A stretch of 64,000 nt of DNA from Chlamydiales bacterium (GTDB taxonomy: Bacteria; Chlamydiota; Chlamydiia; Chlamydiales; Criblamydiaceae): assembly GCA_024233575.1 (NCBI GenBank), contig JACKPN010000004.1, forward strand, positions 124,001 through 188,000. The letters are read 5' to 3'. A program made the position numbers and the translations under genes. The notes under the pieces are model-generated. The model had not been told where the DNA came from and ran no database searches. It was given only the letters and a program-made list of their open reading frames with translations. Of the stretch, positions 43,996 through 53,700 are shown one piece after another; within the stretch, counting starts at the first letter, position 1, and each line of letters starts with the position of its first letter.

Positions 43996-46119
43996 TTACA
44001 CTCCGCTTTCACGCCAAAAGATACGTATTCCCCACTGGATGAAACTCATAAATTTTGACCGCCAAGGGCCTTGTAATTGTATGTATCCGCGTTGACCAAA
44101 GCGTAACTGAACATCTGTTGGCTCAAGCTTAATTTTTGCTGTATAATAGCTGTCAACGATACGAAGCGTCCCTTGTTGATCTTGAGATACAGGGATATCT
44201 CCACCATATGTCGTTCCTAGGGCTGGTTGAGGAAGGCCTGATGCTCTTACGGGATTAATACTTTCAACGATACCATTAACTTTTTCATTGGTTGAAGGAA
44301 TGCGAAAGACTACTTCTTGACCTTCATGGATGTCGTTGTATTGATTTTCAGGTATATAGGCAATTACTGAAATTTTTGAAAGATCAGCTATTTTACCGAT
44401 GACACGGTCTTTTTGAACGTATTGTCCTCGCCGTATCGAGGTGTCCCAAAGATACAACTCTCCATCAATATCCGATTTAATGGTCAGCTCTTTCTTCGTC
44501 TGCAAAAATCCTTTGAGCTTTTCATCAGTGGTGGCGAGCTCTGCTTGCGACTGGGCAATATAAGGACGATCTTTTTCATTAAGGCTAAGAATATTTATAT
44601 GTTTTTCGTAAAGCTTTTTTTGTATATCCTGGGTGGCTATCGTTGCATTTAGCTCGCGAGAGTACAGCTCTACCAGAGGCTGATCTTTTTTCACCATTTC
44701 ACTTCTTTTCACATAAACATTTTTAACGACAGAGTCGTAAGGTATGTAAATTATCTGCTGGGATAGTGGCGCAGTAATTGCAGGAAATTGCAACTCATGC
44801 GGCAACGGCAACACAAACCATCCAACCAGAACCATCAAAACAAATGAGGTCAGCATGATTCTTGGATTTCGTGTGATTTTACCTCTTAACTGTGCAAGGG
44901 CATGAATTTCACTCGATATAGGCCAAATTAGAAAGACGCCAATCTCCATAAAAAAGAGAAAGACTCCTAATGCTTTGGTGAACTTGAAGTAAACAAAAAT
45001 AGCGATCGTCGTGTAAAGAGAGACGCGATAGATCCATGTGTATATGGAGTAAAAAATGAAACCATAGAGGCGATCTCGAGTAAGGTTCCTATCTGGGCAA
45101 GGCATATCAATTCCAAGCAGAATTTGACGCAGTTTCCATCGCGCTACGGTAAAAGCTCGCTGCTGAAGATTATCTATCCCCCACAAGTCGCCAAGAATGT
45201 AATAGCCATCAAAACGTATTGCAGGATTTAAATTGATCACGAGAGTCGATACCCATGTAATGGAAGCTATGACAAAACAGACACTCTGAAAATAACCGGG
45301 CTCGGAAAATGCCCATCCAATGGTTGCTAAACCTGCGATGATGAGCTCTGCTATAATACCTGCTGCCGAGATATAAAAGCGTTGGCTGCGTTTTTTTAAC
45401 TTCCAGCCATCGGTTACGTCTGTATAGAGAACTGGCCATAATACAATCAAAGCCACGCCCATTGATGGCACGCGAACACCAAAGTGTTTCGCTGTATAAG
45501 CGTGAGAGAATTCATGGATAACTTTCACGCAGGAAATGGACACGGCATAAATAAAAAAACCTTCAATATTAAAAAAATAAGTAAAGGTATTGATAAACGT
45601 ATCCAGTCGTGTAAATAGGAGAAAAAGACCTGTTAGGCTGAGAACCGTATAAATAGCAAAGGCTATCGGGCTTGCAAGTGGCTCTACATAACGAACGGTA
45701 TTTGTTAAAAAATTGTCTGGATTAAGAAGCGGAATCCTAATATACAGATAGTTGAACAGCAACCACTTAAAAGGACCCATCTTCCTTTTTTCAGCAACCA
45801 TGTCATAATGCTCTGAGGTTTTCATCACAGAAAGAAGATCATGACGAAAGGCGTCAAGTAGATAGTACTTGATCTCATCTTTTGTGACTTGAAGCGTCGT
45901 TTTTTTATCGATTGTTTCTTTTAACTCATCAAGCGTCATCCCCTTTTTGAGGAATTGAATAATTAACGACTCCCCCCAATTGAGCTTGAAAAATTTCGCA
46001 CGAACTGGATCGTATAAGTTAAAGGTCGGTGATCCATCTGACTCTTCAGGACCCGGATAAAGTTCTAAATCTTTGCGAAATTGCGGTAGCGGTTTATCTT
46101 CTTCGATCAGGTCTGGCAT
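43996..46119 (-). CDS. PqqD-like / M50 metalloprotease / HlyD-type adaptor hybrid
   Basis: The 707-residue product combines three parts. Residues of about 30-95 resemble a PqqD-like winged helix (FNLYDPVRAKFFKLNWGE, then GMTLDELKETI). Residues of about 145-440 form a multi-span membrane domain of the M50 (site-2 protease) family with zinc motif HEFSH (His202-His206) and a second motif NPAIRFDGYY (Asp304). Residues of about 445-695 form a periplasmic barrel-sandwich/HlyD region (YVKRSEMVKKDQPLVELYS, then YVQKDRVIGKIADL). The zinc ligands appear intact, so proteolysis in or near the membrane is plausible. It is divergent from the TolC-HlyD genes and lies 4.6 kb from the giant gene. Such hybrids are thought to be export or processing components; the substrate is inferred, not shown. 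Confidence 0.82.
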   Translation of the reverse strand: MPDLIEEDKPLPQFRKDLELYPGPEESDGSPTFNLYDPVRAKFFKLNWGESLIIQFLKKGMTLDELKETIDKKTTLQVTKDEIKYYLLDAFRHDLLSVMKTSEHYDMVAEKRKMGPFKWLLFNYLYIRIPLLNPDNFLTNTVRYVEPLASPIAFAIYTVLSLTGLFLLFTRLDTFINTFTYFFNIEGFFIYAVSISCVKVIHEFSHAYTAKHFGVRVPSMGVALIVLWPVLYTDVTDGWKLKKRSQRFYISAAGIIAELIIAGLATIGWAFSEPGYFQSVCFVIASITWVSTLVINLNPAIRFDGYYILGDLWGIDNLQQRAFTVARWKLRQILLGIDMPCPDRNLTRDRLYGFIFYSIYTWIYRVSLYTTIAIFVYFKFTKALGVFLFFMEIGVFLIWPISSEIHALAQLRGKITRNPRIMLTSFVLMVLVGWFVLPLPHELQFPAITAPLSQQIIYIPYDSVVKNVYVKRSEMVKKDQPLVELYSRELNATIATQDIQKKLYEKHINILSLNEKDRPYIAQSQAELATTDEKLKGFLQTKKELTIKSDIDGELYLWDTSIRRGQYVQKDRVIGKIADLSKISVIAYIPENQYNDIHEGQEVVFRIPSTNEKVNGIVESINPVRASGLPQPALGTTYGGDIPVSQDQQGTLRIVDSYYTAKIKLEPTDVQLRFGQRGYIQLQGPWRSKFMSFIQWGIRIFWRESGV

Positions 46120-46370
46120 GGATGCTCACAAGCTATTCTCATTTACACACACACTATATCAAAGTGAATATTCATGAAATAGTTCTTTGTCATGTAAAAT
46201 TTTTGAAAATTGCAATTCAACAACTTAGTACCTCACGTTTGCCGTTGTCATCGTAAAATCAAAGAGATATGTAAATTTTTTGTTTTACAAATATGGCTTC
46301 GTTGAGATATCAAGAGTAATCAGGGTCAAGTTAGTATCCTGTATAAGCGCGTCACGATTATGGAGTAGAA

Positions 46371-47885
46371 ATGAAGTTCGTAACGAAAATATTAGCATTA
46401 CCTATACTTGCACTGTCTTTATCAGGATGTGGAAATCAAAAAGTCGATTATTGTAAATTGCGTCAGAAGAATAACGACTATGATATGCAGCAGCTTTACT
46501 GTGGAATCAACATCCCTGATCGTCCTCTTACTATCGATGATATTGTGCAAATCGCTTTATGCCGAAACCTCAGCCTCCAGGTAAAAGAGCAAGAATATGA
46601 AATTCAGAGAGAATCTGTTACCCACCAAAAGCTGGCCATGCTGCCAATGCTCAATGCAAACTATGAATCAAGCGGCAGAACAAAAAATACCGGCTCCTTC
46701 TCCGAATCTTTGACGAACCGTCCTCCAGCACCTCCAAGCATTTCATCCACACAGCACACTGGACGTTGGGATGTCAACATCGTTTATAATTTGTTGGATT
46801 TCGGTATCGCCTACTACCGTACAAGACAAGAGTGTAGCAAAGCGCTGATAGCTCAGCTTGAATACCAAAGGCTTAAGCAGAATTTGGTTGTTGATGTTAC
46901 TAAACAATTCTGGAAAGCCCTTGTATCGAGACGAGCTCTCGCTGTTTCTAAGGATATTATCGCCAAAACAGAAGAACAGCAGATGAATCTCCAACGACAG
47001 ATGGACGCAAAGGTCATATCTGAAATTCAGGGGCTTAGAAACAAAAACCGACTAATCAACATCCATCTGCAGCTTCAAAGCTACGAGCGAGAGTATGACA
47101 GCGCCATGTCGGAACTGAAGCTGCTTATGGGAATTCCCTCTCAGATCGAGATTGAGGTAGCTGAAATAGAGTCGACAGATATAGATGTCGAAATCGACGA
47201 TGTCAATGAACTGGAATGTTGGGCTCTGTTCCACCGTCCCGAGTTGTATTCAAAAGATATTGAAGAGCGGATCATGGTCGATGAGGTGCATGTCTCCATT
47301 TTGCAGATGTTCCCGGGTATTGAACTGTTCGCTGGTCCTTATCATGATCAAAACCGTTTCTTGATCTACAATGACTGGTTCGCTGCCGGTGTACGAGCTA
47401 CAGCGGACTTGCTGTCTATTCCACAGCATATGACCGCCGGATCTGTCGCACGTAAAAGGCAAGTTTTAGCAAGAAAAAACCGCCTAGCGCTGGCTATCGG
47501 TGTATTGGCTCAAGTGCGCCTTGCATACTTAGTTTATGAAGACAACCTAGAATCCTATATCCTTGCTAAGGAACTCGAACAAGTGAACAAGGATCTCCTG
47601 CACGCAGCTAAAACTGAGCAGCGCCAAGGGAAGTTGCATGAAGCTGACATCTTAAAGTACGAAGCGGAGGCGGCATTTTCCGAAATCAATGCGCTTCGAG
47701 CTTTGGGAGAACTTGAAAATGCGTTGGAACAGCTCAACAACTCAATGGGCTTGCCTCAGCATTTTCGCAACAGCATCGAATTCGACACAGAATATAGTGG
47801 CGATCAAGATTGCTATTATGAGCAGTGCAATGAATGTCACATCTCGGACTATTCTGAAACGACGTGGATCAATAACGTGAGATAG
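46371..47885 (+). CDS. TolC-family outer membrane lipoprotein
   Basis: The 504-residue product has a lipoprotein signal peptide with lipobox LSGC (Cys20) and an outer-membrane-efflux-protein fold. There are two long helical repeats with the typical LTIDDIVQIALCRNLSLQVK opening, a beta-strand insert, and a second half with LEQVNKDLLHAAKTEQRQGK and ALGELENALEQLNNSMG. It would form a trimeric outer-membrane duct. The gene is first in a three-gene run (gaps of 2 and 9 bases) with two HlyD-type adaptors, and GGAG precedes the ATG. Upstream 251 bases are shared with the divergent M50 gene and should hold both promoters; I see no convincing -35/-10 pair. Confidence 0.88.
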   Translation: MKFVTKILALPILALSLSGCGNQKVDYCKLRQKNNDYDMQQLYCGINIPDRPLTIDDIVQIALCRNLSLQVKEQEYEIQRESVTHQKLAMLPMLNANYESSGRTKNTGSFSESLTNRPPAPPSISSTQHTGRWDVNIVYNLLDFGIAYYRTRQECSKALIAQLEYQRLKQNLVVDVTKQFWKALVSRRALAVSKDIIAKTEEQQMNLQRQMDAKVISEIQGLRNKNRLINIHLQLQSYEREYDSAMSELKLLMGIPSQIEIEVAEIESTDIDVEIDDVNELECWALFHRPELYSKDIEERIMVDEVHVSILQMFPGIELFAGPYHDQNRFLIYNDWFAAGVRATADLLSIPQHMTAGSVARKRQVLARKNRLALAIGVLAQVRLAYLVYEDNLESYILAKELEQVNKDLLHAAKTEQRQGKLHEADILKYEAEAAFSEINALRALGELENALEQLNNSMGLPQHFRNSIEFDTEYSGDQDCYYEQCNECHISDYSETTWINNVR

Positions 47886-47887
47886 TT

Positions 47888-48817
47888 ATGAATTATAAAA
47901 CTTTTTTAGCAGCATCCATAGCCGTGCTTTTAGCATGTCAGGTCTACGGCCAGGACAACAGTGACGAGTATGATGATAATTATCTAGATTCCACAAGCGC
48001 TGAATTCACTGATAACTACGCTAACAACAACAACTCTTTTCAAGTGGTCATTGATCCGAAGCAAAGGACATCGCTTTCTGCGGAATTACGTTCTCCTGTG
48101 ATCAAGATTAACAAGCGTATGGGCGACGATTTTCATACGAACGATGTACTAATCCAGCTGGATGATACGGTGCACCAGGCAAATCTTAAAAAGGCGCAGG
48201 CTATCGTTGAAAAAGCTAAAACTGATTTAGAAGCAAAGCAACAGTTATTTAAAGATAATGTCGCATCAAGCTCGGAGTTAAAAGAAGCAGAAGCAAATGT
48301 GGCAATCGCTGAAGCTGAACTGATTAAATCGCAACGTGACTTAGATGCTACAGTGATAAAGGCTCCATACGATGGTAAAGTTGTTCAGGTTTTTGTTGAA
48401 GAATACGAGCTTCCTGATCAAGGCGAGCAAATGATCGAAATCGTAAATGATAAGACACTGCTTGCTAAGCTGTTAATTCCCTCTTCTATGCTAAAAAATA
48501 TCAAGATTGGCGAACCTTTTAAGATTGATCTCAACGAGACTGACAAGGAAATAACGGCAAAGGTTTCTAGGATCGGATCGATTATCGACCCATCAAGTGC
48601 CACAGTGCGTATCGAAGCTGAGATAGACAATAAGAATGGCGATTTAAAGGCGGGAATGTCTGGTATCGCACATTTCAAACCTGATGAAAAAAAACCAATT
48701 CCAGCAAAGACGGAAGAACCGCTACAGAATACAACAGAAAAACAACCTGAAGAAAATGGCTCGTTATTCCCTTTCTTTTCTTCTCCTAACAACAGCACCG
48801 ATAAAACACAGAAATAA
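47888..48817 (+). CDS. HlyD/RND-type periplasmic adaptor protein
   Basis: The 309-residue product has a signal peptide (about 1-21) and the membrane-fusion-protein layout. This comprises a split biotinyl-lipoyl domain (RSPVIKINKRMGDDF, then IKAPYDGKVVQVFVEEYELP), a helical hairpin between the halves (about 95-150) and a beta-barrel (about 185-255). The C-terminus is Pro/Glu/Ser-rich and poorly conserved-looking. Such adaptors link an inner-membrane exporter to TolC. It starts 2 bases after the TolC-like stop. Confidence 0.88.
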   Translation: MNYKTFLAASIAVLLACQVYGQDNSDEYDDNYLDSTSAEFTDNYANNNNSFQVVIDPKQRTSLSAELRSPVIKINKRMGDDFHTNDVLIQLDDTVHQANLKKAQAIVEKAKTDLEAKQQLFKDNVASSSELKEAEANVAIAEAELIKSQRDLDATVIKAPYDGKVVQVFVEEYELPDQGEQMIEIVNDKTLLAKLLIPSSMLKNIKIGEPFKIDLNETDKEITAKVSRIGSIIDPSSATVRIEAEIDNKNGDLKAGMSGIAHFKPDEKKPIPAKTEEPLQNTTEKQPEENGSLFPFFSSPNNSTDKTQK

Positions 48818-48826
48818 GAGAACGGC

Positions 48827-50203
48827 ATGACCGCATCGCAATCTTCTTCAACACAATCTAATCCGGCATTGCTGCAACATTTAGCTGTGATCAACAAATT
48901 GTGTCTGAAGGCGTATAGCTCGAAAAAGCGAACTTCTCTTATTTTCACTATCCTTAATGACACCATCCATGCCCTGCGTTATGATCGCGCTGTATTGTTT
49001 GATATGGAGAAAAAAAAGCCTCAAGTTTTGGGCGTTTCGGGTCATCATGAAGCAAACAAGAACGCGGCACAGACGAAGCAATGGGAAGCTATTGTGAAAG
49101 GTATCGCCGACCCAAAAAAGCCACAAGTGGTGACCCAAGATTCGATGATCGAAGGCCGCAATGACTTCAGGCAACTTCAACAGAAAACTAAAGGCGCGAC
49201 ACTACTTTGGTTACCTATTATTGCCGATGGCGATCTTCTTTTGGGGTTGTGGCTGGAAATCTGGGACACGACTGCTGAAGAGGAAACGGTCGAGGAAACT
49301 TTAAAGTTTGTCACAAATTTTCTAACCCCGGCATATGGTGCCGCTTGGCTTCGCCTGAATCCGCGGTTTTCACTTAAAAGGCTGAAGCTCGGCAGACAGC
49401 AAATTTATATCGGATTAACCGGTTTGCTGATCTTCCTTTTTTTCGTACAAGTCCCTGTGAGAGTTGTCGCCCCTTGCGAAATTGTTGCTAATGACCCCTA
49501 TCTGATAACGGCCCCCCTTAATGGAGTGATAGACCATGTTGCCGTAGACCCCGGACAATATGTTCAGAAAGGAGAGGTGTTATTGGAATATGATAAAGAA
49601 CTGCCTTTACAAAATCTTAAAATCGCTCAGAAACAGGTAGAAATTTTAGAAGCTGAGATGAAGCGTGCCCGTGCTCTGGGGATGAAGGATCCAAAGTCAC
49701 GGACTGAAATTGGCGTGTTGGCTCTAAAGCTGCAGAAGGAACAAATCAATCTAGATCTTGCAAAGTGGCAAGCTGGGAAGCTGGCGCTTAAGGCTCCTAT
49801 TGAAGGGGTAGTCATGCTCGATAACCCTGACGCATGGAGGGGTAAACCAGTTCAGATTGGTGAAAAGATCATGTCTATTAATGACCCGGGTGCTACAAAG
49901 GTACGTATCTGGATACCGGAAGATGATAACGTAGTCCTTGATCCATCTGTTCCAATAAAAATATTCTTAAATATCAATCCGGAAGTAAGTCGTAAAGCTA
50001 CCATTACTTATGTTGCTAATGAAAGTACAATCAGCGCGCAGCACTTACCTAGTTTTGTGGCGGAAGCAAATTGGGTGGACAAACCGGACGATATTAAGTT
50101 AGGTTTGAAAGGTACTGCAATCCTCTATGGTGAAAAAGTTTCACTGTTTTATTTCATTGTTAGAAAACCTTGGGCATGGGTACGTCACAAGTTTGGTATC
50201 TGA
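48827..50203 (+). CDS. GAF domain fused to a membrane-anchored HlyD-type adaptor
   Basis: The 458-residue product has a cytoplasmic N-terminal GAF-like domain (about 20-175, with ALRYDRAVLFDMEKKKPQVL and GATLLWLPIIADGDLLLGLW), one transmembrane helix (about 192-210) and a periplasmic HlyD part (about 215-430). The latter has APLNGVIDHVAVDPGQYVQK, a coiled hairpin and LKAPIEGVVMLDNPDAWRGK. GAF domains usually bind small ligands, so this adaptor could couple a cytosolic signal to export. It is the last gene of the TolC-HlyD run and directly precedes the giant gene. No ABC ATPase or other energising component follows it within the window. Confidence 0.82.
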   Translation: MTASQSSSTQSNPALLQHLAVINKLCLKAYSSKKRTSLIFTILNDTIHALRYDRAVLFDMEKKKPQVLGVSGHHEANKNAAQTKQWEAIVKGIADPKKPQVVTQDSMIEGRNDFRQLQQKTKGATLLWLPIIADGDLLLGLWLEIWDTTAEEETVEETLKFVTNFLTPAYGAAWLRLNPRFSLKRLKLGRQQIYIGLTGLLIFLFFVQVPVRVVAPCEIVANDPYLITAPLNGVIDHVAVDPGQYVQKGEVLLEYDKELPLQNLKIAQKQVEILEAEMKRARALGMKDPKSRTEIGVLALKLQKEQINLDLAKWQAGKLALKAPIEGVVMLDNPDAWRGKPVQIGEKIMSINDPGATKVRIWIPEDDNVVLDPSVPIKIFLNINPEVSRKATITYVANESTISAQHLPSFVAEANWVDKPDDIKLGLKGTAILYGEKVSLFYFIVRKPWAWVRHKFGI

Positions 50204-50700
50204 TTCCTAACTATCGTCTCTGATCGAACTTTATTCATCAAATTGATCCTTAATAATCTGCCTATCAATGACATCAAATTCGTCGTCATAAATGATATCT
50301 GTCTTTGATAGTTCATCTACCTTTAAAATCTAACTATATTAGGCATCCTAATTTCGGAAGATAATTTGTTTGTATACATACGAATCGAATAGACATATTT
50401 TTTATTCTATAAAATTACAGAAACTCAATCAATCAGATTTATTACTTTATTAGCTCTGAAAAACAATGAACGCCTAATGAATACCCGATAACTAAATTGT
50501 TATTTTGATGTAACAGCGTTTCTGAAAATCGTATTATCATAAAATTTAACGCTGTAAATCCAATCATTCTGGCCTACCTATTGCATTGAATTACCAGCTA
50601 TAGGAACAGAAAGAAAAACAATTAACTGTTAGATAGTTTAAAGTAAATTATTTAATATGATATAATAATTAAAAAGATTCGAACTATTTAGTTGGGTTTT
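50204..50700 (+). promoter_or_regulatory. 497-base AT-rich upstream region of the giant gene with candidate -10 element
   Basis: This gap holds no convincing gene. A perfect TATAAT (50661-50666) lies 35 bases before the giant ATG, with only a poor -35 (TTAAAG region at 50638-50643). The leader would be about 28 bases and has no strong ribosome-binding site. A 29-codon acidic open stretch on the minus strand (around 50231-50320) has no start and is probably chance or decay. The length and AT-richness suggest a regulated promoter region. Confidence 0.4.
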
Positions 50701-53700
50701 ATGGGGTTTCTAACTATTCAATTATTAGAAGATCGTATTGTACTAGACGGTGCTATTGCGCATGACGTTAGTGCTGAACCCTCCCCTGAACCCGCGCATC
50801 CAACGGACAATCACAATCCTAACCTTGTAGTGCTTTCAGATGGCGTAGCTGACGGTGAAGTCCTTAAAAAAGCTTTAAACAAAGACGCTTCAGTATTAAC
50901 TTATGATCCTAATTCGGAAACTCTTAACAGTCTTAGCAGTAAGATTGCCGACGCCTTGCATGGGCAACAAGCGGACTCCATCAGTTTTGTTTCAGATGGC
51001 GCTGAAGGTCAATTTAACCTCGTAGCAGACCATCAAGTCGACAAAGACAGCTTGGAAAAACAAGCAATGCAAGACTTTTGGGATGACGTATCTAGCCATA
51101 TCCTTCCTCAGGGAAGCATCAATATTTTAGGCTCTGAAGTCGCCAAAGGCACTGACGGTGTTGAATTCCTTAAAAAGCTAGATTCTCTAGTCAACACCCC
51201 TCAATCAGAGTCCGAAATCACGATCTACGCATCAGATAACCCCACTGGAGCGATGGGTCTGGATGGTGACTGGGTAATGGAATACCCACCAACAGGACCG
51301 CCAAAAGACGCAACCAATCCACTAAGTCTAGTATTCGATACAGAGGCTTTATCTCAATGGAATCATCTATTAAGCCTCAATGATAATACGACAGAAAATC
51401 ATATTCTTGTCGTCCGCGGTGATCTTTCCGATGCCTCTATCCTAGAAGATAGCGTCAAGGATGGTATTACTGTAATCACCTATGATCCTGCTCAAACAAC
51501 CTTAAATAGCTTATATCAAAGTATTGTTAATGCTCTCGATGGCAAACAGGCCGACAGCATCGGCTTCGTAACAGGAGGTTCAGAGGGATCATTTAGCCTA
51601 TTGAATAATACAACTGTCGACAGCCTGTCATTGGACAATCTGGAGATGCAACAATTCTGGCGCAACGTCGCTAGTAACATTACAGATCACGGAAGTGTCA
51701 ATATTTTGGGATGTAACGTAGCTGCCGGAGATATTGGACTTGCCTTCATGAACAAATTCGACAGCCTACTTGATAGCTCAGGATCGGACATAACGGTCAA
51801 TGCATCAGTGGACTTAACGGGTAACGCAGACCTTGGTGGTGATTGGACATTAGAGTACACAACTGACGCGGCAAAAAGTCCAGTAGAACTTACTGATACC
51901 TATTTTATCTCCGATAGCATCGAAACATGGAACCACGTACTTGCTCCAGGTTTTTCCTTTTCATTTTTAACATCTACTATCAGTGAAAGCCAAGCAGCCC
52001 CTCTACAAATTAGCGGTTACAATCCACGGGGATCTGTCATGGTTGAGCTAACTGAAGCCCCTACCCACGAAGTTCTAATATCGATTAGCAGTTCCGATCC
52101 AGATGAACTTGCCGTCCAAAGTGCGAATATCGTCTTTACGCCTCTAAATTGGAATATCGCCCAAACCGTTTATTTCATTGGTGTTCAAGATAACACCATC
52201 GATGGCGACCAGGCTGCTACTGTTATTTTTGGCCCAGCGGTTAGTTTAGACCCTGCATATAATGGCCTAGATCCTACAGATCAAAGTGTCACAGTTACTG
52301 ATCAAACCAAAGGGCTGTATATCATCGACAATGTAGAAGACTTAGGACTTTGGAATGCCGGAGATAGCGCCACTATTAATGTCCGTTTTGATTCTACCCC
52401 TACTGCTAATGTTACCCTTCCTATTTCGGTTCCTACCGGCTTTAGCTTAGATCCTTCATCTATTATCACTTCAGATACTATCACCTTCACACCAGGTGAC
52501 GCCACAAGCAACCACTCGATATTTATTCGAAACGTCTCCGGAGGCACAGTTGCTGACAGTGCAAAATTAAGCTTTAGTGACGCAACTAGTACCGATGCTC
52601 GATTTGCAGGAGAAAGACCAGTTGATGTAGCATTGGGATACTCCTCATTCTTTAGAACACGAATAGCCAACGCAGCAACAGAAAATCTATCTTTCACAGC
52701 GCCTGTAACCGAAGACGGAACGACTACAACGTTCCTTATTTCTCTCGACGCTGACCCTGGTGTTGATGGTAATGGTTTTGAAGATCCTGACGGTTCTGTA
52801 ACTTATACCTTTACATCACAGGATACTAGCGAGGTCAGTATCGTCGGTAGCGGAGTCTTTACTTTTACCTCTGCCAACTGGTTTCTCCCTCAAGTGTTAA
52901 CAGTTCAGGGTGTTGATGATGGAGCTACAGTCGATGGAACTACCACCACACTAATAAATGCTGTACTGAGCAACTATATCGGCAACCCTTCTAGTCAACT
53001 ATTCAACGTTGCAGTCCGTAACCTTGATAACGATAGCTTTGGACTGGTAGATAATCCTCAGTCAACCACCTCGGAAAGTTTTGTGGGATCAGCAGGTAGT
53101 ATTTGGTCGAGTATTGGAGGCTTTAATACCGATGAAGTAATTGGTAGAATAGAAGTTCCTATTTCTGTTTCCGATACATCGGAAGCGGTTCGTACGTGGA
53201 CTAGTGTATATGTTTATGGCCGCCATCCTGTGAACAACGTTCCTCAATTCTTGGAATTTATTGATCCAGGGTATCCTAGTCCTGACTCTACAGGTCTATC
53301 ATATGCCGATTCCGTTGAACCAACAGAAGTTGTTGATGATGCTATTATCGACGGAAACGTTGCCTTTACAATAAATTATGGAGCAATCATTGCACCGAAC
53401 GACAGCCGTATTAACGGATTTGTCCTCTCTCCATCAAATGTGACAAACCTCGATAACGACACTGTACAAATAGTAGTTGACCCTACATCCATCGTTACTA
53501 GCGAAGATGGCACCACAGCAACCATAGATGTCCAATTATCAAGAGCTCCTACCGGAACGGTTACCCTAACAGCATCAAGTACAGACACTGGCGAAGGTGA
53601 TTTTGTAGGATCAAACGTGCTTAACTTTAATAATGCTAATGCATTCACACCACAAACTCTTACAATACAAGGACAGGATGACATATTCTACGACGGAAAT

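Noticed and set aside
50231..50320. Short acidic minus-strand open stretch in the gap before the giant gene
   Set aside because: It has no start codon or ribosome-binding site, is closed by a stop upstream, and matches no family that I recognise.
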